Shown here: positions 16,845-25,809 of the stretch, piece by piece
Layout: each line of letters begins with the position of its first letter
Position numbering within the stretch: position 1 is the first letter of the stretch
Assembly: GCA_030540395.1 (NCBI GenBank)
Contig: JAUNWI010000005.1
Location: forward strand, 62,001-126,000
Length of the DNA: 64,000 nucleotides
Direction of reading: 5' to 3'
Source of the DNA: Phascolarctobacterium sp.
GTDB lineage: Bacteria > Bacillota > Negativicutes > Acidaminococcales > Acidaminococcaceae
Made by a program: the position numbers and the translations under genes
Notes under the pieces: generated by a model
The model's database searches: none
The model's input: only the letters and a program-made list of their open reading frames with translations
What the model was told of the DNA's origin: nothing

Positions 16845-17666
16845 ATGAAGATTCGATTTCATAAGAATGAGAAGCTTGTTTATGCTTGCGTTGCTAGTTT
16901 TGTAATCGTTCTGCTTGTGGCGGGGCTGCTGCTGCATTGGCAGCGGGGAGCATTTACGAGTAATATGCTTTTGGTGCTTGCCGTGGTACTGGGAGCACTG
17001 TTTTTTCTGGAAGTTTATTTGTTGTGCACCGAAAAGGAAGAAAAATATATCCTAGAGAAGAAACGTGTCCGCAGCGTGTGGCGCATGTCCATGCAAATTG
17101 TGCAGACTCTGGTCAAGACCATTGATGCCAAGGATTCCTACACCAATGGTCATTCTGCCCGTGTGGCCCAATATGCAGTAATGCTCGCAACGCGCATGGG
17201 CTTTAACGAGGAAGAGTTGGGAAGACTGGAGTACACTGCTCTTTTGCATGATGTGGGCAAGATTGGTGTTTCCGACGCTATTTTAAATAAAAAGGGCAAG
17301 CTGACTGAGGAGGAATATGCTATTATCAAGGAGCATTCCAAGGTGGGCGCTCAAATTTTGAGTACAATTACAGAGCTTCCTGATGTAGCAGTGGGTGCTC
17401 GTTGCCATCATGAACGTTACGACGGCAAGGGATATCCCGATGGCCTGAAGGGGGAGGAAATTCCCTTATTTGCACGTATTATCGCCGTGGCTGATTCCTA
17501 TGATGCCATGACATCTAAGCGCAGCTATCGTGCTGCCTTGCCTCAGGAGGTTGTGCGTCAAGAGATTTCACAGGGTATTGGAACCCAATTTGATCCTCGT
17601 ATTGCCAAGCTTATGCTGATGATAATGGATGAGGATAAAGCTTACGAGCTGAGAGAAATAGAATAG
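16845..17666 (+). CDS. Membrane-anchored HD-GYP phosphodiesterase
   Basis: Probably hydrolyses cyclic di-GMP (or a related cyclic dinucleotide) at the inner membrane. The 273 residues start with two membrane helices (about 11-31 and 38-60). The HD-GYP domain fills the rest: His103 in NGHSARVAQYA, the metal dyad HDVGKIG (His135-Asp136), HHERYDGKGYP with the GYP at about 196-198, and the late RIIAVADSYDAMTS helix. All the metal-site residues I can place are present, so it should be active. There is no PAS, response-regulator or GGDEF domain, so the input is presumably the membrane part. GGGAG precedes the ATG. Confidence 0.9.
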   Translation: MKIRFHKNEKLVYACVASFVIVLLVAGLLLHWQRGAFTSNMLLVLAVVLGALFFLEVYLLCTEKEEKYILEKKRVRSVWRMSMQIVQTLVKTIDAKDSYTNGHSARVAQYAVMLATRMGFNEEELGRLEYTALLHDVGKIGVSDAILNKKGKLTEEEYAIIKEHSKVGAQILSTITELPDVAVGARCHHERYDGKGYPDGLKGEEIPLFARIIAVADSYDAMTSKRSYRAALPQEVVRQEISQGIGTQFDPRIAKLMLMIMDEDKAYELREIE

Positions 17667-17759
17667 TCTTTTACAGAATTTATAAATAAAATGTATATAT
17701 TAAACCAAATTACGCCTTTGGCAAGTTACGGAAGTATAATTTTATTATGAAAGAAAAAC

Positions 17760-17790
17760 TTGCCGGGGGGGGGTAAAACTGTGGTATAAT
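17760..17790 (+). promoter_or_regulatory. Promoter with a G9 tract in the spacer
   Basis: TATAAT (17785-17790) is preceded by TTGCCG (17760-17765) at a 19-bp spacing. The spacer contains most of an uninterrupted run of nine G (17765-17773). Loss of one or two G would bring the spacing to 18 or 17 bp, so the element could be phase-variable by slippage. Confidence 0.5.
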
Positions 17791-17872
17791 TATTCTGTAT
17801 CTATAAATAAAACACAGATGCAAGCAAGGCTTTCTTTCTGCGTTTTCTGAATCAGATTGCGAGGGGTGCAAA

Positions 17873-18184
17873 GTGTCTGATAGAATTAAAATGATTGGCA
17901 ATAAGATTCGCTTGATGCGAGTCAGCAAGGGGTTGTCCCAACAGAACCTGGCCAAAGAGATAGGTATTACCCAAGCTCATTTTAGTAACATTGAAAATGG
18001 TCGCTGCAATGCAACTATTGATGTTTTGTTGCGTTTGCACGATTCCCTACAGGTTCCTATGGCGGTTTTTTTTGAAGAAATCGATGAGCAGGATGGCACC
18101 GTTTTGGAGAAAAAGAAACAGAGCTCCGGTATCGACATGGATGATTTGGTGGCCATGCTGCAGCTTTTGAAAAAAGCAAAATAA
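17873..18184 (+). CDS. XRE-family helix-turn-helix regulator
   Basis: The 103-residue protein has one Cro/CI-type DNA-binding domain at about residues 8-65. The turn and recognition helix (LSQQNLAKEIGITQAHFSNI) and the following ENGRCNATIDVLLRLHDSLQV match the family. The C-terminal 35 residues are charged and may mediate dimerisation. It starts with GTG after GAGGGG. It stands alone between the HD-GYP gene and the valS leader, with its own promoter and terminator, so its target genes cannot be read from context. Confidence 0.88.
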   Translation: MSDRIKMIGNKIRLMRVSKGLSQQNLAKEIGITQAHFSNIENGRCNATIDVLLRLHDSLQVPMAVFFEEIDEQDGTVLEKKKQSSGIDMDDLVAMLQLLKKAK

Positions 18185-18195
18185 AAGGTGCTTCT

Positions 18196-18236
18196 AACCG
18201 CTTTTGTTCCCAAACAGAAGCGGTTTTCGTGTTTTT
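18196..18236 (+). terminator. Terminator after the XRE gene
   Basis: AACCGCTTTTGTT / AACAGAAGCGGTT imperfect long stem with a small loop, followed by TTCGTGTTTTT. Confidence 0.8.
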
Positions 18237-18248
18237 GTGATAAAATAG

Positions 18249-18277
18249 TTGACACTTAGCCTTGAACTTGCTAAGAT
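18249..18277 (+). promoter_or_regulatory. Promoter of the valS leader
   Basis: TTGACA (18249-18254), a 17-bp spacer and TAAGAT (18272-18277), a few bases upstream of the T-box leader. Confidence 0.8.
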
Positions 18278-18299
18278 ATAGTGTATACAAATTTATATG

Positions 18300-18550
18300 C
18301 TAAAGGCGAGGAACGGAAGGGCTTTGACCTGTAGACGAGGTAGAGAGGCAGCGGTAGGTGCAAGCTGTGTGCGTCGGTGTGAAGGCTGTAGTCCGGGAGC
18401 TGCTTTGCTGAACCGGCTTTACTTAGCAAGCCTTAGTAGGTGATGTCGTTTGCACACGTTACGTGCTTCGAGTGCTCTGCATATTATGCAGGGAAGATAG
18501 GTGGTACCACGTTGATTTGCGTCCTGTTCATGAAGAACAGGGCTTTTTTA
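18300..18550 (+). promoter_or_regulatory. T-box leader of valS (Val specifier GTA)
   Basis: The conserved T-box AGGTGGTACCACG lies at 18499-18511. It is followed by a terminator hairpin GTCCTGTTC / GAACAGGGC (18521-18543) and six T. In Stem I the block GAAGGCT-GTA-GTCCGGGAGC places GTA, a valine codon, at 18388-18390 in the specifier position. Uncharged tRNA-Val binding is expected to favour the antiterminator and raise valS expression. Confidence 0.92.
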
Positions 18551-18568
18551 TTTTAAGGAGGATTTGTA

Positions 18569-21223
18569 ATGAGCGAGGAACATAATATTCCTAAGGTGTA
18601 TGACCCTGCTTCTGTAGAGAAGAAGTGGTATGAGTTCTGGGAAAAAAATCGTTATTTTCATGCTGAGGTAGAGGAAGGCAACAAGGCATTTAGCATTGTT
18701 ATCCCCCCTCCGAATATCACTGGCCAATTACACATGGGCCATGCTTTGGACAATACTCTGCAGGATATTCTGATTCGTTGGCATCGCATGATGGGCCACA
18801 ACACCCTGTGGATGCCTGGCTATGACCATGCAGGCTTGGCTACCCAAATCAAGGTAGAAGAAGTAATCAAAAAGGAAGAGGGCAAGACCCGCTATGATTT
18901 GGGCCGCGAGGAATTCCTGAAGCGTGTTTGGGAGTGGAAGGAGCAATATGGCGACCGCATTATCAACCAGCTGAAGCATTTGGGCGTTTCCTGCGATTGG
19001 GAGCGCAAGCGCTTCACTATGGACGAGGGCTGCTCCAAGGCTGTGCGCGAGGTTTTCTGCACCCTGTTTGAAAAGGGCTTGATTTATAAGGGCACCCGCA
19101 TCACCAACTGGTGCGTAAACTGCAACACTGCTCTGTCCGATATTGAGGTTGAGCATAAGGATGATCCGGGTCATCTGTGGTATTTCCGTTATCCCGTTGT
19201 GGAGGAAGAGGGTACCTATCTGACCATTGCCACCACTCGTCCTGAAACCATCCCTGGCGATACCGCTGTAGCTGTAAACCCTGCTGACCCCCGCTATGGT
19301 CACCTGGTTGGCAAGCATTTGACCCTGCCCGCAAATGGTCGCATCATTCCCATCATCGCTGATAGCTACGTTGATTTGGAATTTGGTACCGGTGCTGTAA
19401 AAATTACTCCGTCCCACGACCCCAACGACTATGAGATGGGCATTCGTCATAACCTGCCCAGCGTAGTTGTTATTGGCATGGATGGCAAAATGACTGCAGA
19501 AGCAGGCAAATATGAAGGTCAAACCCGCGAGGAATGCCGCAAGAACATCGTTGCTGATTTGGAAGCCGGCGGCTACCTTGTAAAAATTGAAGACCATGCT
19601 CATGCTGTTGGCCACTGCCAACGCTGCGGCTGCGTTGTAGAGCCTTTGGTTTCCACCCAATGGTTCGTAAAAATGGAGCCCCTGGTTAAGGCTGCTGTGG
19701 ATTGCGTTAACGATGGTCGCACTCAATTCGTGCCCGAGCGCTTCACCAAGACCTACACCGGCTGGATGGATAACATTCGCGACTGGTGTATTTCCCGCCA
19801 GATTTGGTGGGGTCACCGCATTCCCGTTTGGTACTGCGATGACTGCGGTGAAATGCACGCCAGCCGTACTGATTTAACTGCTTGCCCGAAATGCGGCAGC
19901 ACTAATATCCATCAGGATGAGGATGCTCTGGATACCTGGTTCAGCTCCGCTCTGTGGCCCTTCTCCACCATGGGCTGGCCTGACAAGACTCCGCTCCTCA
20001 AGCAATTCTATCCCACCAGCGTATTGGTAACCGGCTACGATATTATCTTCTTCTGGGTAGCACGTATGCTGATTATGGGCATGGAATTCATGCAGGACAT
20101 TCCCTTTGAAAAGGTCTTCATCCATGGCTTGGTACGCGACAGCCAAGGTCGCAAGATGTCCAAATCCTTGGGCAATGGCATCGACCCCTTGGAGGTTATT
20201 GATAAATACGGCGCTGATACATTGCGCTTTATGCTGATTACCGGCAACACTCCGGGCAACGATATGCGCTTCTATTGGGAACGTGTGGAAGCAACCCGTA
20301 ACTTTGCCAACAAGATTTGGAATGCTTCTCGCTTTGCCCTGATGAATATTGAAGGCTATGACCCCAACGCGAAGCTTGCTCCCTACACTCTGGCTGATAA
20401 ATGGATTCTGTCCCGCCTGCAGCACACTGCCAAGGGCGTTACCGACATGCTGGAGAAATTCGAGCTGGGCGAAGCTGGCCGCATGATTTACGACTTCATT
20501 TGGGGCGAGGTTTGCGACTGGTATATCGAGCTGGCTAAACCCCGTCTGTACAATAAAGAAAACGCTGAAGAGCGCGCTACCGCACAGCATGTGCTGGCCA
20601 AGGTGCTCACCAGTGCTATGCAGCTGTTGCATCCCTATATGCCCTTCATTACCGAGGAAATTTACCAATGCCTGCCCCACGAGGCAGAAAGCATCATGAT
20701 TTCCAAGTGGCCTGAGGCTGATGCTGCTCTGATTGACGATGAAGCAGAGCGTCTCATGGGTGCTATTATGGAAAGCATTAAGGCTGTCCGCAATATGCGT
20801 GCTGAAGTAAATGTGCCGCCCGGAAAGAAGGTTCCCGCAACCATGCTGGTGGCTGCTGATTTGAAGGCTGGCGTAGAAGCTAATGCCAACTACATCCATC
20901 TGATGGGTGGCATCAGCGAGCTCACCGTGCTGGATGACAGCGCTGCTAAACCGGAAAACGCTATGGCAGCAGTTGTATCTGGCATCGAGGTATATCTGCC
21001 TCTGGCAGGCCTCATCGACGTGGAAAAGGAAACTGCACGCCTGAACAAGGAGCTGGCTGCTATTGATAAGGAGCTGAGCCGTGTTGAAGGCAAGCTGGGC
21101 AATGCCGGCTTCCTTGCGAAAGCACCTGAGGCTGTTATTGTGAAGGAAAAGGCTAAGGCAGAAGAGCTCAATGGCAAGAAGGCTGCTATTAACGAGCGCT
21201 TGGCTTATTTGAAGACTTTGTAA
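18569..21223 (+). CDS. valS: Valyl-tRNA synthetase
   Basis: Charges tRNA-Val in the cytosol. The 884-residue class I synthetase has the HIGH-type motif in PPNITGQLHMGHALDNTL near residue 45. It has a CP1 editing domain in the middle with TIATTRPETIPGDTAVAV, and the KMSKS loop GRKMSKSLGNGIDP near residue 530. A C-terminal tRNA-binding coiled-coil arm ends the protein (KETARLNKELAAIDKELSR). Cys pairs near 420-450 (CDDCGEMHASR, CPKCGSTN) may hold zinc. AAGGAGG precedes the ATG. Codon bias is strong. Confidence 0.98.
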   Translation: MSEEHNIPKVYDPASVEKKWYEFWEKNRYFHAEVEEGNKAFSIVIPPPNITGQLHMGHALDNTLQDILIRWHRMMGHNTLWMPGYDHAGLATQIKVEEVIKKEEGKTRYDLGREEFLKRVWEWKEQYGDRIINQLKHLGVSCDWERKRFTMDEGCSKAVREVFCTLFEKGLIYKGTRITNWCVNCNTALSDIEVEHKDDPGHLWYFRYPVVEEEGTYLTIATTRPETIPGDTAVAVNPADPRYGHLVGKHLTLPANGRIIPIIADSYVDLEFGTGAVKITPSHDPNDYEMGIRHNLPSVVVIGMDGKMTAEAGKYEGQTREECRKNIVADLEAGGYLVKIEDHAHAVGHCQRCGCVVEPLVSTQWFVKMEPLVKAAVDCVNDGRTQFVPERFTKTYTGWMDNIRDWCISRQIWWGHRIPVWYCDDCGEMHASRTDLTACPKCGSTNIHQDEDALDTWFSSALWPFSTMGWPDKTPLLKQFYPTSVLVTGYDIIFFWVARMLIMGMEFMQDIPFEKVFIHGLVRDSQGRKMSKSLGNGIDPLEVIDKYGADTLRFMLITGNTPGNDMRFYWERVEATRNFANKIWNASRFALMNIEGYDPNAKLAPYTLADKWILSRLQHTAKGVTDMLEKFELGEAGRMIYDFIWGEVCDWYIELAKPRLYNKENAEERATAQHVLAKVLTSAMQLLHPYMPFITEEIYQCLPHEAESIMISKWPEADAALIDDEAERLMGAIMESIKAVRNMRAEVNVPPGKKVPATMLVAADLKAGVEANANYIHLMGGISELTVLDDSAAKPENAMAAVVSGIEVYLPLAGLIDVEKETARLNKELAAIDKELSRVEGKLGNAGFLAKAPEAVIVKEKAKAEELNGKKAAINERLAYLKTL

Positions 21224-21242
21224 GATTATTTGGAAAGAAACC

Positions 21243-21316
21243 CCACCACCGCAAGCGGTCCCCCTCCCCTTGAAAGGGGAGGCAGGGGTGCGTCCTCCCC
21301 GCTCAGGGGAGGCTTT
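21243..21316 (+). repeat. Twin G/C-rich hairpins after valS
   Basis: Two stems in tandem: CCTCCCCTT / AAGGGGAGG (21263-21282) and CCTCCCC / GGGGAGG (21294-21312), the second followed by CTTTCC. The composition differs sharply from the flanks. The element resembles the C- and G-run intergenic repeats scattered in many bacterial genomes, and a related hairpin lies at 22898. The second stem may terminate valS transcription. Confidence 0.6.
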
Positions 21317-21354
21317 CCTATATCTAGCTGGATTTATAAATTTGGAGGCAGAAT

Positions 21355-22659
21355 ATGAATTATTCTGAAAGCCTGGGCTACCTAGATAGCCTTGGCAAAT
21401 TTGGCATCAAGCTGGGCATGGAGCGCATTGAAGGCCTCCTGAAGGAGCTGGGCAACCCGGAGCAAAAAATCAAGACCGTGCATGTCACCGGCACCAACGG
21501 CAAGGGCTCCGTTACCAGTATGATTACCAATATTTTATTGGCGGCCAATCTAAAGGTGGGCAAATTCACTTCGCCCCATCTGGTGAAATATAATGAGCGC
21601 ATTACCTTAAACGGCAAGGATATCAGCGATGATGATTTTGCCACTGTTATTACTGCTGTGAAGGTGGCTGCGGACAGCGTTGTGAAAAAGGGTGTCTGCG
21701 AGCAGCCCACCCAATTTGAGATTTTGACTGCTGCTGCTTTCCTGTTTTTCTATTTGAATAAGGTGGATTATGCTGTCATCGAGGTGGGCATGGGCGGCTT
21801 GTGGGACTCCACCAATGTGATTACCCCTGTGGTCAGTGTTATTACTAATGTGGCCTTGGACCATACGGACCGCTGCGGCAAAACCATTGAGCGCATTGCT
21901 ATGCAAAAAGCTGGTATTATCAAGGAAAAGGTACCTGTTGTTACGGCAGCGGAGGGCAATGAAGCCTTGGGACCCATTATCAGCTTTGCTATGTTCAAGG
22001 AAGCGCCTGTTTATCTTTATGGCAAGGCTTTTCGTGGTGAGGAAGTCACTAGCTCCATGGAGGGGCAAAAATTTACTCTTTACGCTGGTAACACTTATAG
22101 CTCCGAGTACGAAATTAAATTACCAGGCGAGCACCAGATTAAAAATACCAGTGTAGCTATTGTGGCTGCCAAATTAGTTTCGAAGCAGGATGACCGCATT
22201 AACGAGCTGGCCTTGCATATTGGCGTGGCTAATACGCTGTGGCCCGGTCGTTTGGAGCGTATTCATCAGCATCCGGATATTATTTTGGATGGCGCTCACA
22301 ATCCCAATGGTGCGGAGGCGCTGCGCAAGGCATTGGACAAGTATTATCCGGGGCAGAAGGTGCATTTTGTCTTTGGCATGATGGGGGACAAGGATATGAG
22401 CGGCGTCATCAAAACCTTGATTCATGGTGATGATGTTGTTTACACTGTGCGTGCGGATAAGGGCTATCGTGCGGCGGAGGCAGCTGACCTTGCAAAGCTG
22501 GTGGGTCCCAATGCCATTGCTGTGGAGGATTTGGCAGTGGCTTATGACAAGGCCTTGAGTGCGGCAGGTGTTGATGGCGTTGTGTGCGTGTGCGGAAGTC
22601 TTTATCTTGTAGGTGAGTTCAAGAAAATGCTGCTTGAGCAGCGCAGTAAGATGAATTAA
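21355..22659 (+). CDS. folC: Folylpolyglutamate synthase / dihydrofolate synthase
   Basis: Adds glutamate to dihydropteroate and to reduced folates. The 434-residue Mur-ligase-type protein has the P-loop VTGTNGKGSVTSM near residue 46 and the TSPHLVKYNERI motif. The YAVIEVGMGGLWDSTNV segment precedes TNVALDHTDRCGKTIE. A C-terminal domain follows with LDGAHNPNGAEALRKAL and the FGMMGDKD motif. Its length fits the bifunctional FolC family. TTGGAGG precedes the ATG. Confidence 0.95.
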   Translation: MNYSESLGYLDSLGKFGIKLGMERIEGLLKELGNPEQKIKTVHVTGTNGKGSVTSMITNILLAANLKVGKFTSPHLVKYNERITLNGKDISDDDFATVITAVKVAADSVVKKGVCEQPTQFEILTAAAFLFFYLNKVDYAVIEVGMGGLWDSTNVITPVVSVITNVALDHTDRCGKTIERIAMQKAGIIKEKVPVVTAAEGNEALGPIISFAMFKEAPVYLYGKAFRGEEVTSSMEGQKFTLYAGNTYSSEYEIKLPGEHQIKNTSVAIVAAKLVSKQDDRINELALHIGVANTLWPGRLERIHQHPDIILDGAHNPNGAEALRKALDKYYPGQKVHFVFGMMGDKDMSGVIKTLIHGDDVVYTVRADKGYRAAEAADLAKLVGPNAIAVEDLAVAYDKALSAAGVDGVVCVCGSLYLVGEFKKMLLEQRSKMN

Positions 22660-22671
22660 AGTCTGTAATTC

Positions 22672-22852
22672 GTAAATATAATCATTTACTCCGTCAAATG
22701 AGGTTTCTTAACGCCAATTTCGTTGGGAACAACGACGCAGCTGCGGTCAGAATTTGTTCGCAGATAGCTTTTGGTTTTCGAGACACTTGCTGCTGTTGTT
22801 CCAGCAACTCATTGGCTAAAACCTCAATGACTCCGCAAATGATTATATTTAC
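22672..22852. repeat. 181-bp foldback (MITE-like) element
   Basis: The terminal 16 bases GTAAATATAATCATTT (22672-22687) are exactly repeated in inverted orientation at 22837-22852. The similarity continues inward with mismatches (GTCA..TGAGGTTT, then GCCAAT, then GGAACAAC) to about 22745 and 22780, so the arms are about 73 bp and the loop about 35 bp. There is no transposase. It fills most of the folC to O-antigen-ligase gap and could be a non-autonomous transposable element or a long RNA hairpin. No second copy is visible in this window. Confidence 0.65.
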
Positions 22853-22897
22853 TCAGTGTAGGTACGTGCTTGTTGTGTACAGTTTGTAGAAAGTTGT

Positions 22898-22947
22898 GCC
22901 CCCTCCTAGAGGGGGCTGGCAGCGAGCTTGCGAGCTGACTGGGGGAG
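22898..22947 (+). repeat. G/C-rich hairpin repeat overlapping the next ribosome site
   Basis: GCCCCCTC / GAGGGGGC (22898-22916) is followed by a second short symmetric stretch AGCGAGCTTGCGAGCT. The block ends in the GGGGGAG that serves as ribosome site for the O-antigen-ligase-like gene. In composition it resembles the repeat at 21243. Confidence 0.5.
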
Positions 22948-22957
22948 ATTCTGCTAT

Positions 22958-24340
22958 ATGAAGCGTCTAGCTGATTATCTCGACAAAAGAATATATTATA
23001 TGCTGCTATTCACAGTGGCGGTGATTCCGTTGCATCAGGAGTTTACGGCGTTTTGCGTGGGTGTGACTTTTCTTGCGGCGGCTTTGGTAGCGTATGTGAA
23101 GGGGCGGCAGCAGCCGTGTGTGCTGAAGGATTGGCAGCAGTTGGCTTTGTATGTGCTGCTCGTCATCGGCGTGGTGTCGCTGCATTTTTCTAAGAATCAG
23201 TTCATTTCTTCTTGGAATTTTGTGTACGTGGCGGGACAGTATAGTGCGCTTTTTTTTGTGCTGCTGCGGTACGGATGGCAACGGCCGCAGGTCTTTGGGG
23301 ACACATCTAAGGGTGGCACAGGTAAAGAGTCAATGGCAAAGCTGAAACATAGGGGCGTGGGCGCTGGGGCAAGAGCTGCTGGTTGTAATGGGAAACTTAC
23401 TGGCGGTGTGCAAGGCTTATGGGTACGTTTTAGCACGCTGCCCCGTCCTCTGCAGCTCATCGGCGCATTCTTGGCTGTGTCGGTGCTGGTGAGCCTCATC
23501 GGCATCGCCCAAAAGCTTTTGGGCGTAGCCGGTGAGGGCATCTGGTCCGACCCGGACCAATTCCCCGATTTAAAGGTGCGAGTTTTCTCCACTCTGGTGA
23601 ACCCCAATATTCTCGCTGGCTATCTGGTACTGGTCATTTCCTACTGTACGGCGTTCTTCAATATGACGAAGGAGCACCGCCCTTGGCGCGGCGTCTTCGC
23701 CGCCGCCGGCGCCTTGGCGGCGCTCTGCCTGCTCTACACCTATAGTCGTGGCAACTGGCTGGCCTGCGCCGCCATGCTGCTGGCCTTTTGCGTGCTCTTT
23801 TGTCCCAAGGCTGTGGGACCAGTGCTGGCCGCTGGCGCCATCGCCTTGGCCTTGGGCGGCCCGGCGGTGCTGCAGCGGCTCAGCTCCATTACTAGCGGCG
23901 AAGATACCTCCGCCGCGTTGCGTATTGCTTACTTCGAGAGTACTACTGCTGTTATTGAAGATTTTCCTTTGGGCGTGGGCTGGTATGGCTATCGCTTTGT
24001 GTACCCCGATTATAATTTTTACTTGGAGGACACCAGCGTCATTATGTACCACTGCCACAATATCTTCCTCAATGTGTGCGCCGAGCTGGGGTACCACGGG
24101 CTTTTGGTGTTCCTGCTCATTTGGTGGGGAATTTTCCTGCCTGCGGCTTGGAGGCTGGCCTACCATGGCCGCAGCCTGTGGCTGAAGGCCATGGGACGGG
24201 GCTATGTGCTGGCCACAGTGGGCATTGCTATCGGCGGGCTCACGGACCATGTGTATTTCAATACGCAAATGGGCTTGTGCTTCTGGCTCTTGGGCGGGCT
24301 AACCATGCTCTGCAGCAAGCTGAATAATTACGAAAGCTAA
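22958..24340 (+). CDS. O-antigen ligase-family polytopic membrane protein
   Basis: Likely a ligase or polymerase acting on lipid-linked glycans in the inner membrane. The 460 residues contain about 11-12 hydrophobic helices. A large periplasmic-type loop in the second half carries the Wzy_C/WaaL-like GVGWYGYRFVYPDYNF and a conserved HNIFLNVCAELGYHGL segment (about 355-400). A basic, low-complexity soluble stretch at about 120-145 (GVGAGARAAG) interrupts the early helices. ATG 22958 is chosen because GGGGGAG lies 10 bases upstream; the frame itself opens at 22928. In a Negativicute this fits LPS or surface-glycan assembly. The exact substrate is unknown. Confidence 0.8.
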   Translation: MKRLADYLDKRIYYMLLFTVAVIPLHQEFTAFCVGVTFLAAALVAYVKGRQQPCVLKDWQQLALYVLLVIGVVSLHFSKNQFISSWNFVYVAGQYSALFFVLLRYGWQRPQVFGDTSKGGTGKESMAKLKHRGVGAGARAAGCNGKLTGGVQGLWVRFSTLPRPLQLIGAFLAVSVLVSLIGIAQKLLGVAGEGIWSDPDQFPDLKVRVFSTLVNPNILAGYLVLVISYCTAFFNMTKEHRPWRGVFAAAGALAALCLLYTYSRGNWLACAAMLLAFCVLFCPKAVGPVLAAGAIALALGGPAVLQRLSSITSGEDTSAALRIAYFESTTAVIEDFPLGVGWYGYRFVYPDYNFYLEDTSVIMYHCHNIFLNVCAELGYHGLLVFLLIWWGIFLPAAWRLAYHGRSLWLKAMGRGYVLATVGIAIGGLTDHVYFNTQMGLCFWLLGGLTMLCSKLNNYES

Positions 24341-24409
24341 AAAGGAACGTTCTTTTCGGTAACGTTTCGTTACCCATAAATTTCTACCATTTTCGTACTA
24401 ATAACTAAA

Positions 24410-24462
24410 ACATAAAGCGTCAATTTTCTCTTAAAAGCAGGAGAAAATTGACGCTTTTGTAA
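24410..24462. terminator. Bidirectional terminator between convergent genes
   Basis: Perfect 17-bp stem AAAGCGTCAATTTTCTC / GAGAAAATTGACGCTTT (24414-24457) flanked by A- and T-rich ends. It serves the ligase gene on the plus strand and metY on the minus strand. The GCGTCA base of the stem recurs in the terminators at 31893 and 35686. Confidence 0.88.
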
Positions 24463-24502
24463 TGTTTTAGTGTCTTAGTAGTTGCTAAACAAAATTTTAT
24501 GG

Positions 24503-25789
24503 TTATTCAATGCCTGCCAGGGCTTGTGCCAAGTCAGCAATCAAGTCCTCTTTGTCCTCCAAGCCGCAGGAAATGCGTACCAAGCCTGCAGGAATGCCAC
24601 AGGCAGCCAGCTGCTCGTCCGTCATTTGGCGATGAGTGCTGGTGGCAGGATTCAGGCAGCAGGTGCGAGCATCGGCTACATGGGTCTCGATAGCAGCGAT
24701 TTTCAGGCGTTTCATGAAGGCTTCCGCTGCCTTGCGTCCACCCTTCAGGTTGAAGGATACCACGCCACAGCCACCATTACCCAGGTACTTTTCTGCCAAG
24801 GCATGGTATTTGTTGGAGGCTAGGCCCGGATAGCTTACATAGTCCACCTGGGGTTGCTTTTCCAGGAATTCAGCCACGGCCTGGCCGTTTTCTACGTGGC
24901 GTGGCATGCGTACATGGAGGGACTCCAAGCCTAGATTCAAAATGAAGGCACTTTGCGGTGATTGGGTGCAGCCAAAATCGCGCATCAGCTGGGCAGTGGC
25001 CTTGGTAATAAAGGCGCCTGCCTGACCAAATTTTTCCGCATAGGTAATGCCGTGATAGGATTCATCGGGCTGGCAGAGACCGGGGAATTTGTCTGCATGG
25101 GCCAGCCAATCAAACTTGCCGCTATCCACGATGGCGCCGCCTACGCAGGAACCATGACCATCCATATATTTAGTGGTGGAATGGGTAACAATATCGGCAC
25201 CCCACTCGATGGGACGACAGTTGATGGGAGTGGGGAAGGTGTTATCCACGATGAGGGGCACGCCATGACGATGAGCTGCCTTGGCAAATTTTTCGATATC
25301 CAGCACGGTCAGGGCCGGGTTGGCAATGGTTTCGCCAAAAACAGCCTTGGTATTATCCTGAAAAGCGGCGTCTAATTCTTCGTCCGTAGCGTCAGGAGAA
25401 ACAAAGGTAGCGGTAATGCCCATTTTCGCCATGGTTACGGCAATTAGGTTAAAGGTGCCACCATAAATGGAGGAGGAAGCCACAATATGACTGCCGGCTT
25501 CACAGATATTGAAGAGGGCAAAGAAGTTTGCCGCCTGACCGGAGGAGGTGAGCATGGCGGCTGTGCCGCCCTCCAGCTCCGCAATTTTGGCTGCTACATA
25601 ATCGCAGGTGGGATTTTGCAGGCGGGAATAAAAATATCCTGTTGCTTCTAAATCAAAAAGCTTGCCCATATCCTCGCTGGTGTCATATTTGAAGGTGGTG
25701 GATTGAATGATGGGGATTTGGCGGGGTTCGCCGTTGCCTGGATGATAACCGCCTTGTACACATTTAGTATTGATATTCACATTTGCCAT
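24503..25789 (-). CDS. metY: O-acetylhomoserine sulfhydrylase
   Basis: PLP enzyme that makes homocysteine directly from O-acetylhomoserine and sulfide. The 428-residue Cys/Met-metabolism fold-type I protein has YSRLQNPTCDYVAAKIAELEGG, the SSSIYGGT loop, DNTFPTPINCRPIEWGADIV and the Schiff-base lysine in HSTTKYMDGHG. The insertion after the lysine (WLAHADKFPGLCQPDESYHG) is typical of MetY rather than MetB. ATG 25789 lies 9 bases after AAGGAG and is preferred to ATG 25795, which is only 3 bases away. It is co-transcribed with metA behind a Met T-box. Confidence 0.95.
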   Translation of the reverse strand: MANVNINTKCVQGGYHPGNGEPRQIPIIQSTTFKYDTSEDMGKLFDLEATGYFYSRLQNPTCDYVAAKIAELEGGTAAMLTSSGQAANFFALFNICEAGSHIVASSSIYGGTFNLIAVTMAKMGITATFVSPDATDEELDAAFQDNTKAVFGETIANPALTVLDIEKFAKAAHRHGVPLIVDNTFPTPINCRPIEWGADIVTHSTTKYMDGHGSCVGGAIVDSGKFDWLAHADKFPGLCQPDESYHGITYAEKFGQAGAFITKATAQLMRDFGCTQSPQSAFILNLGLESLHVRMPRHVENGQAVAEFLEKQPQVDYVSYPGLASNKYHALAEKYLGNGGCGVVSFNLKGGRKAAEAFMKRLKIAAIETHVADARTCCLNPATSTHRQMTDEQLAACGIPAGLVRISCGLEDKEDLIADLAQALAGIE

Positions 25790-25809
25790 TTCCATAATCT
25801 CCTTTAGTC

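Noticed and set aside
22688-22852. Minus-strand open stretch of about 50 codons through the foldback element, with a protein-like reading
   Set aside because: No ATG, GTG or TTG start with a ribosome site, it ends within the element, and the foldback structure explains the sequence.
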